A DNA stretch of 64,000 bases, from the NCBI GenBank assembly GCA_002270565.1, contig NQMI01000026.1:310001-374000 (forward strand), written 5' to 3'. The notes under the pieces were generated by a model. It saw nothing but the letters and a program-made list of their open reading frames with translations, did no database searches and was not told the origin of the DNA. Numbering within the stretch: position 1 is the first letter of the stretch; every line of letters starts with the position of its first letter. Shown here one piece after another: positions 21,139 to 31,040 of this stretch. Made by a program: the position numbers and the translations under genes. The DNA comes from Stenocarpella maydis. Lineage: Eukaryota; Ascomycota; Sordariomycetes; Diaporthales; Diaporthaceae.

Positions 21139-22032
21139 GGTGGAAAGAAGAATCTTCTTCCTGAGATCTTAGAAGATGTCAGGGACAATATTTGTCTATG
21201 AAGAGGTATATCTGAGCCCCGGTCCGCGGTTCACCAGAGCCCAGGTGGATAGTTATTTATGTTATTTATGTGGTAATTAATTGGCACGCAGGGTGTGTGA
21301 TATAGGAACCCCTCGGCTCGCTCCAGAGATGCTTTGGCAAAGGCTGCGACATGGGCAAGGCACGTTCATGTCGTCCGCCGGGTTCACGATGGACATATTG
21401 CTTGGCCCAGACACAGAGAGAGCCGAGGCACCTGTACTTTTGTCTCGCAGGGAGGTCGCAGGCCTGGAGACTGCGACCTGACGGCGAGAAACTGCGCCAG
21501 TTGTGCATCTTGAAATGCCCGTCGCCTCTCTCTAGGCCCTTTTCGTCAAGGCCTTTCCCGACTGGGCGGACCGACACGAGAGCCCCGGAGCTCCGCATTT
21601 ACTCACCCGGGACCACGATTGCGCGATCGCTCTCGCCCTCGGCAACTCCGATATTTTCTCCGTCCCCCGCCACGGGCATCGCACTCGGTCTGGGCCGGCG
21701 TACTGGGAGTCCTGTCTGCCTGTGTCGACGCTGTCGAGTCATCTGGGACAAGGACTGGCCGCCCAATGCCGCTCGGCACACATCAGAGTGACACTCGGCA
21801 CTTCTATTCCTACCGCGTATCGTGTAATAAGTAACAACCCCGCCAGTCAAATCTACCAGCATAGAATAAGCACCCTGCCAACGCCTGTCGGACTTAGAGT
21901 GCATGCGGGTGCCCCATAACGGCTGCTCAACCGAGTCTTCGAGACAGTAGCATCAATACATTACGCTGCCTGGATATCACTGCAATGCTCCTACCTTGTT
22001 ATCCAAGAAAACCCCAACGGTAAACCGACATT
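21139..22032. other. divergent intergenic region between MFS fragment and TauD gene
   Basis: Likely a shared bidirectional promoter of a transporter/dioxygenase pair. No gene was recognised in it. Confidence 0.45.
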
Positions 22033-23436
22033 ATGCCTTCTGTGGACCTGCCAGCGAGTGAGCAACAGCATGGCGGCCAATACTTTGGTGGCAACGTGCA
22101 GGCCCGTCCTCGCCTGCTCAGGCCACTGAAATACACAGGCACTCTGGACATGTTCAAGCATCAAGATGTGACCCCCGTCATTGGCCGCGAGTACGAGGGT
22201 CTTCAGGTGAGAGACCTGCTCAGATGGGGCGACGACATGATTAGGGACCTTGCCATCACAGGTGAGCCTCACCACAGCGCCTCCCGATGTGCTGAGCTGG
22301 GCTGATCATGTGTCTCTTCTCGCCTCAGTCTCCGAGAGGGGAGTGGTTTTCCTGCGCGACCAGGGCGTCACGCCAACAGAAATGAAGGACTTGATGCTGA
22401 GGATAACGGAACTGGCTGGCTGTGTGAGTGCTGGGAACTCGTGCCCTCCCCCGGGTTCACGCCCACAGGACTATATATGTCCACGGCCAAACTTATCACG
22501 TCCCGAGACATGCAGGCTCACACCGACACCAGCCCGAATCGTCCGGCCTACATGTGCACCCTCTTACGGAAGAGGGCAGCGAGCTTGGCGACCAGATCTC
22601 CGTCATCAGCAGTGAGAAGCAGAAGAAGGGGGGCGGCCTGACCCATCAGCTCTCCGACGTGAGCAGGTTCGCCTCTGCGGGTTGGCATAGCGATATCAGT
22701 TTTGAGCCAGTGCCCTCGGACTACGCAATGCTCAAGATCCACACGCTTCCGCCCACGGGAGGCGACACCCTCTGGGCCTCGGGATATGAGGCTTATGACA
22801 GGCTGTCCCCGCCAATGCGGACAATGCTCGAGGGCCTGACGGCTACCCACGATGCCAGATTCTTCCTGGAGGAGGCAGAAAGGCTAGGCAATCCGCTGAG
22901 GAAAGGTATCAGGGGAAACCCTCTGAACCAGGGCGATGGCCTGACAGCGATACACCCCGTCATCCGGACAAACCGTAAGTCACCTTCGCCCACCCAAGTC
23001 GACTTCTCTGTGCTCAAATGCATGGGGCTATGACGTGCCGATCCCAAGCGCGCTCAGGACAGGCCCGGGAAGGAGAGGCGTAGAGTGTGATATTCTGGCG
23101 GTGGCTGACATCTTCCCGTCTCATCTAGCTGTGACGGGCTGGAAGTCTGTTTACGTCAATCGGGGATTCACCAAACGCATCAACGGCGTGACCAAGGACG
23201 AGTCCGACGTCATACTCAGTTACCTTTTCAATCTGGTGACGCAAAATCACGATGCCCAAGTCCGCTTCAGGTGGCGCAAGAATGATATCGCAATCTGGGA
23301 CAACAGGAGCAACTGGCACTGCGCCACCTACGATTATGTCGAAGCCCGCGCAGGCGACAGAGTATGTTCACTGGGAGAGGCTCCATATCTGGACCCGGCT
23401 TCAAAGGGCAGGAGAGAGGATCTTGGTCTGTCGTAG
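22033..23436 (+). CDS. TauD/TfdA-type Fe(II)/2-oxoglutarate dioxygenase
   Basis: Four exons inferred: 22033-22261, 22329-22423, 22533-22974, 23129-23436 (357 aa). The fold-specific residues are visible: H160 and D162 in AGWHSD, distal H319 in WDNRSNWHCATYD, and the 2-oxoglutarate-binding Arg in VEARAGDR (R329 or R333). HTLPPTGGDTLWASGYEAYD and HPVIRTNPVTGWKSVYVN are classic TauD motifs. These enzymes hydroxylate taurine, alkyl sulfonates/sulfates or related small acids to release sulfur or an aldehyde; the fungal paralog's substrate is not readable. Introns have clear GTGAGN/GTAAGT donors. The divergent partner is a truncated transporter, so uptake of its substrate may be lost or taken over by another carrier. 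Confidence 0.92.
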
Positions 23437-23871
23437 GAAAATGTTACGTGGGCGTCTGCAGATACACAAAACAACCCCAAGTGCTATCGTGAGGATACAA
23501 GTACATGGTACATGTTGATACTCAATACCACGCCGCGCATCGCTTCTTCTGCTGGCGGCGCTAGGTGTGTTCATAAGCGCCCTCACGCGTGGAGCTACAC
23601 ACGACCGGCGGCGGAGCAGACGGCTTCGGACCCTTTGGGCTTCAACGGCTTTGCGCGAGTCCAGCGTCCAGTGACTTGTAGTCGATGGGACCGTCGAGGT
23701 GTGGCGGAAGTGCCAGCGCTTACTTACCTAGTTGTGCCATGTGTTGGCCACGATTTCTACAAAAATATCCTTAGTAGTGACCGCCGCGTGCGCGCAATTT
23801 CCCTACTTTCTTATCGAAATCGAAATCAGCAGTTTTCATGCCCACACAACATACGGGTATGAGCTACTACG
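23437..23871. other. intergenic
   Basis: Short spacer between two plus-strand genes. Only domain-less short frames are present. Confidence 0.45.
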
Positions 23872-25767
23872 ATGATACACGAGTCGCCCAAGATCCTGGA
23901 AGCTGAGGTTATCCCAACCCACCACTCTAAACCTGCCGCTGCTTCCCCAGAGACAGAGTCCAGAAAACCCACTGCATGTTCATCTGATCTACAAAGTCCT
24001 GGGGCCCGCGCAACCCTTTGGACATACGCTCAAGACGTTCGGACTTGGGAGCAGGGCTGGGCGTCAACACATACGAGAGTCCAGCCTTCGAGGCAAACAT
24101 CTGCCGAGGGGATCGACCATGATGAGGCGCCCTGCACGAGGGCAAATGACGAAGCGGAAGCCCCAGCCCAACGCTCATCAGACTTGGAGATGAAGACATA
24201 TGCTCTATCGCGGATATACATCCAGCCCCTAGCCCATCAAGAGCCTATCCCAGCCGGCCCAACATCTCCCCATGATAGCCACAGTATGGACCAGCCGAGG
24301 CTTGGAAGACGACGATCTTGGTTTGGCACACCGGTGTCTCGCCACTGGCCAGCCTCGGAGGGCCGGACACGGCCGCGCCGGTGGTCGACGTGTGTGTCAG
24401 AAGAGGGAAGACGGCGGAGCCCGGCAGGCGAGGCTGTGACGCGGGTCCCGGCGCCCGATTCTGACTGCGTCAGGCGATGGTACGAGGAGTTCCACGAGGC
24501 CAGGGTCGCAGGTTGGCAGCAGGCATCGAGGGGCTTTGGTCAGTTGTGGAAGCGATGGTGCTTTTTACAACGCAATATCAGGACCTGGCAAGATGGTCTT
24601 GTCAGGGAAGCGGTCAGGCACTTTTGGCAACCGCTAAGCGACTTCGACTACGTCCTCAGCATGTTCTCATTTCTAAAAGGAGCCGGGATCCGCCACCTTC
24701 AGCCGCACCTACGGAGGAGATACATGGCCCGGAGATCACCGGAGCATATCAGGTTCCATGAGGCTTATGACCTCGGGGGTGGAGAGGAAGGGTCCCTCGG
24801 CGGGAACACATCGAGCGACGACATGCCCCGAGACGATGACTCCAGAGACGCAGGGAGCAGATACCCGCTGACCATCCAGCAACACCTACGCGTTGCCAAC
24901 ATCTGCGGCGACATGGAAGGGAGGCTAAAGGGGCTGCGGCACTGGCTTGAAGCGTTCAGGGATGGTCGGGAAGCCTACTTGGTGGCTGTCAGGCAGGCCA
25001 GCCTCTCCTATGCAATCAAAGCGGAGTATGGACGAAACTTCAGCAACGCTGCGAGCGGGTTTGCAAAACTTGCCAAAGACACCGCCGTCCAGCTGAGACG
25101 TTCCCGGACCCATCTGTGTGAGGCAGTAGGCCTGGACCCTAAGAAAATGCCCGGTGGACGCAAGGCTTCGGCCCCAACCATGACGGTGATGAAGTACGAA
25201 AAGGCCAACGGCACTCCTGATTCCCGCCAGGGCGGACAGGCGCTCCCCCGAAGCTTCTGTCTAAAGAAGGCCACACTCCAGACATGCCGTATCATGCTCA
25301 AGGTCAACGTCTACATGAACCTTTTGCCTAGCAAGCAGGCACAGTGGGTTCTTGAGCGCATGATGACCAAGTCGAAGGACATGGCCACCATGGCCTGGGG
25401 AGCGGACGACCACAAGGCCGAGTTCTCAATGTACAGGCTACACTATAAGCTCAGGAAGGTCTCTGAGAGGATGGACCAGGACTTTCCCAGCATGAAACCC
25501 GGTATGACGCTCTTGGACTCAGAGACGTGGGCTGCAGTCCTCAACCCGCGGAAAGACATGCAGGTGGAAGTTCACGGCCACCTGGCCGCTTCAATACCCG
25601 TCGAGACGTTTATAGACTTGATGATTGCTGAAAAGGTCGGAGGAGGAAATCCGAGTGAGCCGAGTGACCGCCCGTCAGCCAACACCGCAGTACAGAGTCC
25701 CGGGTGTTCGTCTACACTGCAAAGCGGGCGAGCATCTCGAGCCTCAGAGCACAGCGAGCTCGACTAA
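23872..25767 (+). CDS. orphan protein of unknown function
   Basis: A 631-codon uninterrupted frame from ATG 23872, far too long for chance in this base composition. The N-terminal 200 residues are polar and disordered. Residues 200-290 are Trp/Arg-rich (WYEEFHEARVAGWQQASRGF, LWKRWCFLQRNIRTWQDGLV). Residues 335-600 look folded and helical (HLRVANICGDMEGRLKGLRH, SFCLKKATLQTCRIMLKVNV, YRLHYKLRKVSERMDQDF). There is no signal peptide and no membrane segment, and I do not recognise a family. It lies next to the damaged accessory cluster, so it may be lineage-specific; a diverged nuclear or regulatory protein is equally possible. Confidence 0.65.
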   Translation: MIHESPKILEAEVIPTHHSKPAAASPETESRKPTACSSDLQSPGARATLWTYAQDVRTWEQGWASTHTRVQPSRQTSAEGIDHDEAPCTRANDEAEAPAQRSSDLEMKTYALSRIYIQPLAHQEPIPAGPTSPHDSHSMDQPRLGRRRSWFGTPVSRHWPASEGRTRPRRWSTCVSEEGRRRSPAGEAVTRVPAPDSDCVRRWYEEFHEARVAGWQQASRGFGQLWKRWCFLQRNIRTWQDGLVREAVRHFWQPLSDFDYVLSMFSFLKGAGIRHLQPHLRRRYMARRSPEHIRFHEAYDLGGGEEGSLGGNTSSDDMPRDDDSRDAGSRYPLTIQQHLRVANICGDMEGRLKGLRHWLEAFRDGREAYLVAVRQASLSYAIKAEYGRNFSNAASGFAKLAKDTAVQLRRSRTHLCEAVGLDPKKMPGGRKASAPTMTVMKYEKANGTPDSRQGGQALPRSFCLKKATLQTCRIMLKVNVYMNLLPSKQAQWVLERMMTKSKDMATMAWGADDHKAEFSMYRLHYKLRKVSERMDQDFPSMKPGMTLLDSETWAAVLNPRKDMQVEVHGHLAASIPVETFIDLMIAEKVGGGNPSEPSDRPSANTAVQSPGCSSTLQSGRASRASEHSELD

Positions 25768-27059
25768 TGATTGTGCTTGGGGGAACGTGTCGGATAGGTC
25801 ATGAGTTAGCCAGCCACCTCTTGTCGCCGAACCCCTGGATACATAGATCAATCAGTCTTGAAGATACCAGGCACTTTTGAAGGAAGGGTTCGATGACAGG
25901 ATGCGTTTTTCCTTCACGAGTAGAAAATACTCTAGATACCACGACTGTCGCGTGTTACGGCAGTGAGGTGCTTCAAGTACCTAGGCAGGTAGGATTCGCG
26001 TTTGAGCACTTGGCAAGGAACATAAGTTATGTGATCGGCGGAAACGTAGGGGAAAGGGGGCCTCGTGATGCTCGTGCTACTTGAGATACTCGTAAAGGCG
26101 GCGACCCTGATATTTTGGACTTTGCTTTCCCCTGTTGCATAGTTTAAATAAATTGCCTCCTGAGGCCCATCATTTGAGGGAAACTGGTGGTGTTAAGACC
26201 ATGAGCCTGGTCCGGTACTGTATGAATCTAAGCGATTACCCATCCGGCCAAGAAAGGCGAGAGGAGGGGCGGTTGCCTCCAAGGTTCGCAAATGTCTAGC
26301 AGACAGGGTGATAATCACAGACTACGGGGTTGTTGCGATGTTGCTTTGCCTGTGGATGGGAAATGGTGTGTGGACGTTTCCATACCTGCATTCTCCAGAC
26401 ACCACGGCTTGCATGTGTACCTAGGTATGCAGTAACTAACTACCTGCTAGTCCATGTGATGAGGTGGTGTCGGGCGCAGGCAGGCCTTGATCCATGGGCT
26501 GTGAGCGTCATGGCAGAAGAGACGGGCATGGCGGCCGCTGCGATGAAGACCTGAGCAAGCAGGCTTCCTATTAAATGTTTTCTGGACGAGCATTACACTG
26601 GCCTGAGATGGCCTGTCACGGTGACAACATGGGCTCGCAGGTGGATACGGCTGCCAGTCCTTTGGGAAGCACCGCATTGTGAATTAATTCTGATAACCTG
26701 CGGAGGATACGGAAAGCCCTATTACAGCCAGCCGCTGATGCCAGTTCCAATGGTGTGTCTGAATGAAGCATGGCTCGTGGCTCATTCAGATGTGTAGAGG
26801 AGCAGGCCAAGCCCCGATTTCCATCGCCCGTCATCTATGTGGGCTGTCATCCCCTTTTCCGAAAATCGTGGCGTGTGCTTCCCTCCTTGCAGCCAGCAAG
26901 ACCTGATCAAATGCAAAGGTTCTTTTCCCCCAACGCCGTGCAGGTGGATGAACCGAGGTGGTATGCGAATATACAGATAGTCAATCAAAACATAAAAACC
27001 AGGATTCTGGCCGTTGTTTGCGTGGCAGCACTCCACGTGGCCGCCCAACAGGCAATCGC
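25768..27059. other. intergenic, about 1.3 kb
   Basis: 3' flanks of two converging genes. No supported feature. Confidence 0.45.
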
Positions 27060-29963
27060 TCACAGGAAGATGCCGACCCAGGCAGCGTTGGCGGAGACCT
27101 CAGACTCGCAGTCATCCACAGCGCAGAAGATCTTGATCGACTTGGACGTCTCGCTGGGCTGGAAGCGGAAGCCTGTCTTGGCGGCCGCCGAGTCCTTGCC
27201 CTTGCTGTGCTTCTTGCGGTTGTCGTAGCAGCCCTTGCAGTAGACCTGTTGGAGGGAAGCAGCCCCGCAGTTAGCAAGCGCCTTACAAAGGTGTTGGTGG
27301 TGGGGTTGGTGGTGGTCAGGAAAGCTGGGGCGAGAACCAAAAAGACGGCGCCAACGTACATGGCCACATTTCTTGACGGCCCAGAAGTGGTGCTCCTCCT
27401 GGCTCTTCTTGCCCCGAGGTTTCTTTGCAGGCCTTGGGTTGTCGTCCTGGTCATCGGGTGAGTACTTCAGCTCGTTGTCGCAGCTGGGGCAGACGACGAC
27501 CAGCTCCTCGTCGGCGCCAGCGTCGCCTCCTTCTGGGCGCGTGTCGCGGGTGAAGCCTGGCCTGCAAGGTGGTGGGGCCTGGAAGTCAGGCTTGGGGGTA
27601 GGCTGGCGCCCACCATAACCACCAAAGCCATTAGCCTGGTAGTTGAACTCAGGCGGGTTGCCTGCGAGGGGGTTGGGGTTCATTGGAAAGGGTGGCACGG
27701 GCAGGGCGCCGACAAACTGGATGTCGGCTTCTCTGGGGTTGTTGACGGCGTGGGCGAGGAGGTTCGGGAATAGGCCACGAATTTGGCCACGAATTGATCC
27801 TATGAGCTGTTGGCCAAGGTGCTGGTAGTCGGGGCGGTTTGCAGGAGCGGCGGCGGCGCCGGCAGCAGCTGGTGCTGGAGAAGCTGGGGCCGGTAAACGA
27901 CGGTGGTTGCGACTGGCAGGCTGGTTCAGCCCGACAGCTGCGGGAAGGGGGGGCAGCCGGCGGTTGGCCGGGATATTGTCATCAGGTGAATCTAGAGTGA
28001 GGTCGATGACGGCCGCAGCATTGCCATTCAGGAAACTGCCGTCGCTGCGGTTGAGAGACGGCATTCGTCCATTCTGCAACATGTGCCTTCGTGGGTTTCT
28101 TGAGGGCTGGTAGAGCGCAATGAAATTGTGTTCGTCGTCGTGCTCGTCGTGCTCGTTGTGGTCGTCATCATCATCAAAGATGTGAATGTGATTTTGATCG
28201 CGATTATGGCTGTGGTTATGGCTGTGGCTGTGGTCGTGGTAGTGATTGTTGTGTCGGAGGATGTTGATGGGCCGATGCCGCTGGACATCAGGGCTGTCGG
28301 GCTCTTCTGTCAGGTCAATCACAGGGACGTGCTGCTCTAGTTCGGCGTCAAGATCCAGGCCGACTTCCATCAGGCCATGGCCCTGGTGGTTATGTTGGTG
28401 GCGGTGCTGTTGTCTCTGTGGCCTGGCCCTTCTTTGTTGGTGTCGCGGGGGAGTTGGAGGGGCAGGCACCGAGCGCTGATACACCACCTCAACCAGCTCA
28501 TCATCGTACTCCATGCTGTCGCTCCGGTCCAAGTCCTCCTGGCCTGACTCTGGCTCGCGAGGGCCTCGCACAGCTGTCCTCCTTGCTGGCCTCTGCGGCC
28601 TCCAGTTGCCTCTCGCTAGGCGTGGTCGTCTCTCGGCCTCCCTGGCGGCCCGTGCAGCGACCCGTGCAGCCCTGCGAGCCCTCACAAGACGTAAATGCTC
28701 TCGCAGAGGGTGGTCCTGGCCCTCGAGGTGGTGTGGGAGGTCGACGCCGTGGTAGTCCTCGTCGTGATATTCCGTGAGACTGTGGGCTCCCGCCGGCGCC
28801 GCCTGCTGCGGTGAGGAGATGTGGCGACGGGGATGGCGGGGCTGTCTGGGACGGCCGGCGAGGGGGGCGGGTGGGTTTCGAGACCGAGGGCGAGGATGAG
28901 AAACGCGGTGAGTTTCGGAGTGGTGAAGTTGAGGCTGGCGGCGGGTGGCGAGTGCTGTAGGAGGGGATGGATGATTTTCGAGGTGGGCGGCGTGGCGGAT
29001 GGGGCGAGGAGGAAGGCTGGAGGCCAAGGCAAGGGCTTGGCGACGGTGGCGGTTGTTGTTGTTGTTGTTGTGGTGGTGGTGGTGGTGGTGGTGGTGGTGG
29101 TGGTGGTGGTGGTTGTCAGGCAGGCGGCGGTCCGGGTGGATGTCTGGAGTCAGGCTCGCACGGGCGGGCCGTGCAGGACTGGGAGGTAAGCCGTGCCAGG
29201 AGCGTGCAAAGAAGTCGTTGTTAATAATGTCGGTCATAAACTGCAGGTGGTGATGGGGCCGATGGAGAAGTGGGTCTGGGTTAGGTGAAGAGCGACTCGA
29301 GCCTGGGTCCTCGTCCTCGTCCTCCAGGTCTGGGGCTGGGCCTGCGTTGTCTGTGTCTTGGCCCGAGTCGACGTCCAAGTCGGAGTCAGGATCAGAGCCG
29401 GGACTAGAATCAAAATCAGAACCAAGATCAGGACCAGAAGCCGGTCCGACCAGGTCTGACGCCGAGTCGGAGTCGACGAGGTCAGGCGAGGGCGACGCAG
29501 ACGCAGACAACAACGGCGAGGGAGAGAATGGCTGAGAGCGGGAAGACGACGGCGGTGAGGCTGCGGATGGGAGCCGGCTAGCGCTGGCGCTGTCGCTATC
29601 GTAACCAATCGAGTCGTGGTCAAAATCGTGATGCAGAAGCAGGTCGCTGCCACCTGCGCCTGCAACATCAAGGACGCCGTCAGAGGACAAGACAGAGCCC
29701 GCAGAGCCCGCAGAGCCCGCAGAGCCCGCAGAGCCCGCAGAGCCCGCAGAGCCCGCAGAGCCCGGAGAATCCGCAGTGGGAGAGCGCGAGGGCGAGAGTG
29801 ACTGGAACTGCGACTGTGACGAGACAAGGGCGAGATCCGGGAGCTCGAGATCGTCGGCAAAGTCGCGCTCGGAATGGTTATTGTGCAAGTCGAGGCCGTC
29901 TCCCGGAACGCGCAGATACGGCGGTGGGCCCACAGGGTCCCAGGCTAACGGAGATCTATTCAT
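27060..29963 (-). CDS. repeat-rich protein with C-terminal RING-like zinc-binding domain
   Basis: Two exons: 29963-27360 and 27245-27060, intron with GTACGT donor and CCAACAG acceptor (929 aa). The last 120 residues carry the likely functional domain: VVVCPSCDNELKYSP, then KKCGHVYCKGCYDNRKKHSK spanning the splice junction, then FRFQPSETSKSIKIFCAVDDC. The CPxC...CGHxYCxxC...CxxxxC order fits a divergent RING/zinc-ribbon, as in SUMO-targeted ubiquitin ligases; EVIDLT-like IDLTEE and VIDLTLD segments resemble SUMO-interacting motifs, which supports that reading. The rest is low complexity: a (GSA)n block, acidic DSDSAS stretches, a 14-residue poly-His tract followed by poly-Asn, and a His/Asp-rich block. 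Ubiquitin-ligase activity is an inference. Confidence 0.78.
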   Translation of the reverse strand: MNRSPLAWDPVGPPPYLRVPGDGLDLHNNHSERDFADDLELPDLALVSSQSQFQSLSPSRSPTADSPGSAGSAGSAGSAGSAGSAGSAGSVLSSDGVLDVAGAGGSDLLLHHDFDHDSIGYDSDSASASRLPSAASPPSSSRSQPFSPSPLLSASASPSPDLVDSDSASDLVGPASGPDLGSDFDSSPGSDPDSDLDVDSGQDTDNAGPAPDLEDEDEDPGSSRSSPNPDPLLHRPHHHLQFMTDIINNDFFARSWHGLPPSPARPARASLTPDIHPDRRLPDNHHHHHHHHHHHHHHNNNNNNRHRRQALALASSLPPRPIRHAAHLENHPSPPTALATRRQPQLHHSETHRVSHPRPRSRNPPAPLAGRPRQPRHPRRHISSPQQAAPAGAHSLTEYHDEDYHGVDLPHHLEGQDHPLREHLRLVRARRAARVAARAAREAERRPRLARGNWRPQRPARRTAVRGPREPESGQEDLDRSDSMEYDDELVEVVYQRSVPAPPTPPRHQQRRARPQRQQHRHQHNHQGHGLMEVGLDLDAELEQHVPVIDLTEEPDSPDVQRHRPINILRHNNHYHDHSHSHNHSHNRDQNHIHIFDDDDDHNEHDEHDDEHNFIALYQPSRNPRRHMLQNGRMPSLNRSDGSFLNGNAAAVIDLTLDSPDDNIPANRRLPPLPAAVGLNQPASRNHRRLPAPASPAPAAAGAAAAPANRPDYQHLGQQLIGSIRGQIRGLFPNLLAHAVNNPREADIQFVGALPVPPFPMNPNPLAGNPPEFNYQANGFGGYGGRQPTPKPDFQAPPPCRPGFTRDTRPEGGDAGADEELVVVCPSCDNELKYSPDDQDDNPRPAKKPRGKKSQEEHHFWAVKKCGHVRWRRLFGSRPSFPDHHQPHHQHLCKALANCGAASLQQVYCKGCYDNRKKHSKGKDSAAAKTGFRFQPSETSKSIKIFCAVDDCESEVSANAAWVGIFL
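29050..29113. repeat. trinucleotide repeat encoding poly-Asn/poly-His
   Basis: A GTT run followed by a GTG run on the plus strand. On the coding (minus) strand it reads CAC then AAC codons, giving about 14 His followed by Asn residues inside the RING-like protein. Confidence 0.85.
29693..29763. repeat. 9-bp coding minisatellite (GCAGAGCCC)n
   Basis: Seven to eight perfect tandem copies of GCAGAGCCC. On the minus strand they encode repeated Gly-Ser-Ala near residue 70-95 of the RING-like protein. Perfect identity implies recent expansion. Confidence 0.9.
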
Positions 29964-31040
29964 GCTGCGAGTGCGCGGGCCAAAGCATCCTTGTTAATTC
30001 TTTTTTTTATTTTAGGCGCAATTAGTTTTGCTGCTAGACCCTGTCCTAGCCGCTATGTTCCCTTTGTCTGTTTAAATGAAAACGGAGGGAAAGCAGCAGT
30101 TTCAAGTAGTAGAGTGTGGATGGGGAAAATAAAAGGCAAAACAGCAAAAATTCGACTGGGTTCAAGGCACAGGAAAACCCCGAGAGCATGTCAGGATGGA
30201 TGAGGCAGGTGAATCATTAATGCAGGCAGTCAGAGCCCCCACCGTCGTAGGAATTGGGAGCGGGAACGGGAGCTTGCTTATGGCTAGCGCTACCATAAGT
30301 AGGTGGCCAAGTACCCCGGCACCGATTCAGGTACGGAGCACCGAACTATTTTTTTCGAGGACAGAGCAGTGAGAGCACCAGAGGCAGACTTACGGTAGGG
30401 TACAACACGCACAGCGCGGCTAGGTCATACCCTCGGCTGGTATACCTCGCCATCCCGTGGAGTATAGAGTTTCTTCGTTGGGATTGTTTATTCTCTTTAC
30501 CACCTGTCCTTATCTTCTAAGTATTCCGGAATTCAATGCTTCTCTTTTTCGCATTTCGGAACGAGAAAAAGAAAGAGGGGGGGGCTTTCATGCAAACTCC
30601 TAGGAAGCTGTCAGACCGGGGCAATACCCAGAAGTCCTAGACACATCGTGGCAGATGCTCTCAAACATACCTCAATGCATTGGTCCCATATAGAAAGAAC
30701 CCTGTTCATCACCTGGTAGTAGCGTGCTTGCTGTGGCATATGTAAGTCTGCCCCTCGAGCCGCAAGGCTGTTCGCAATATATCACCATGAAGCGCTCCAG
30801 TAAGTAGCGTCACGAGTTCGTGTTGGTTGCGGCACTGCACTTGGAATTCCACCGGCCCAGCCCGGATATAACATCAACCAACCGTGGACCTGCTCGTCTA
30901 TTTTGTCGCTTTTGATATAAAGTACACTCCTGGCCTTGCCCGTAGCCCTACACCGAAACCTTAGCAGGCGCCCCTCAGATACACTCCTCCTTGATATGTG
31001 CAGGCCCGTCCACCTGTCCAGAGGCTGATGATGAATCTCC
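29964..31040. other. intergenic, about 1.1 kb
   Basis: Upstream of the RING-like gene and 3' flank of PRP19. Nothing coding recognised. Confidence 0.45.
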
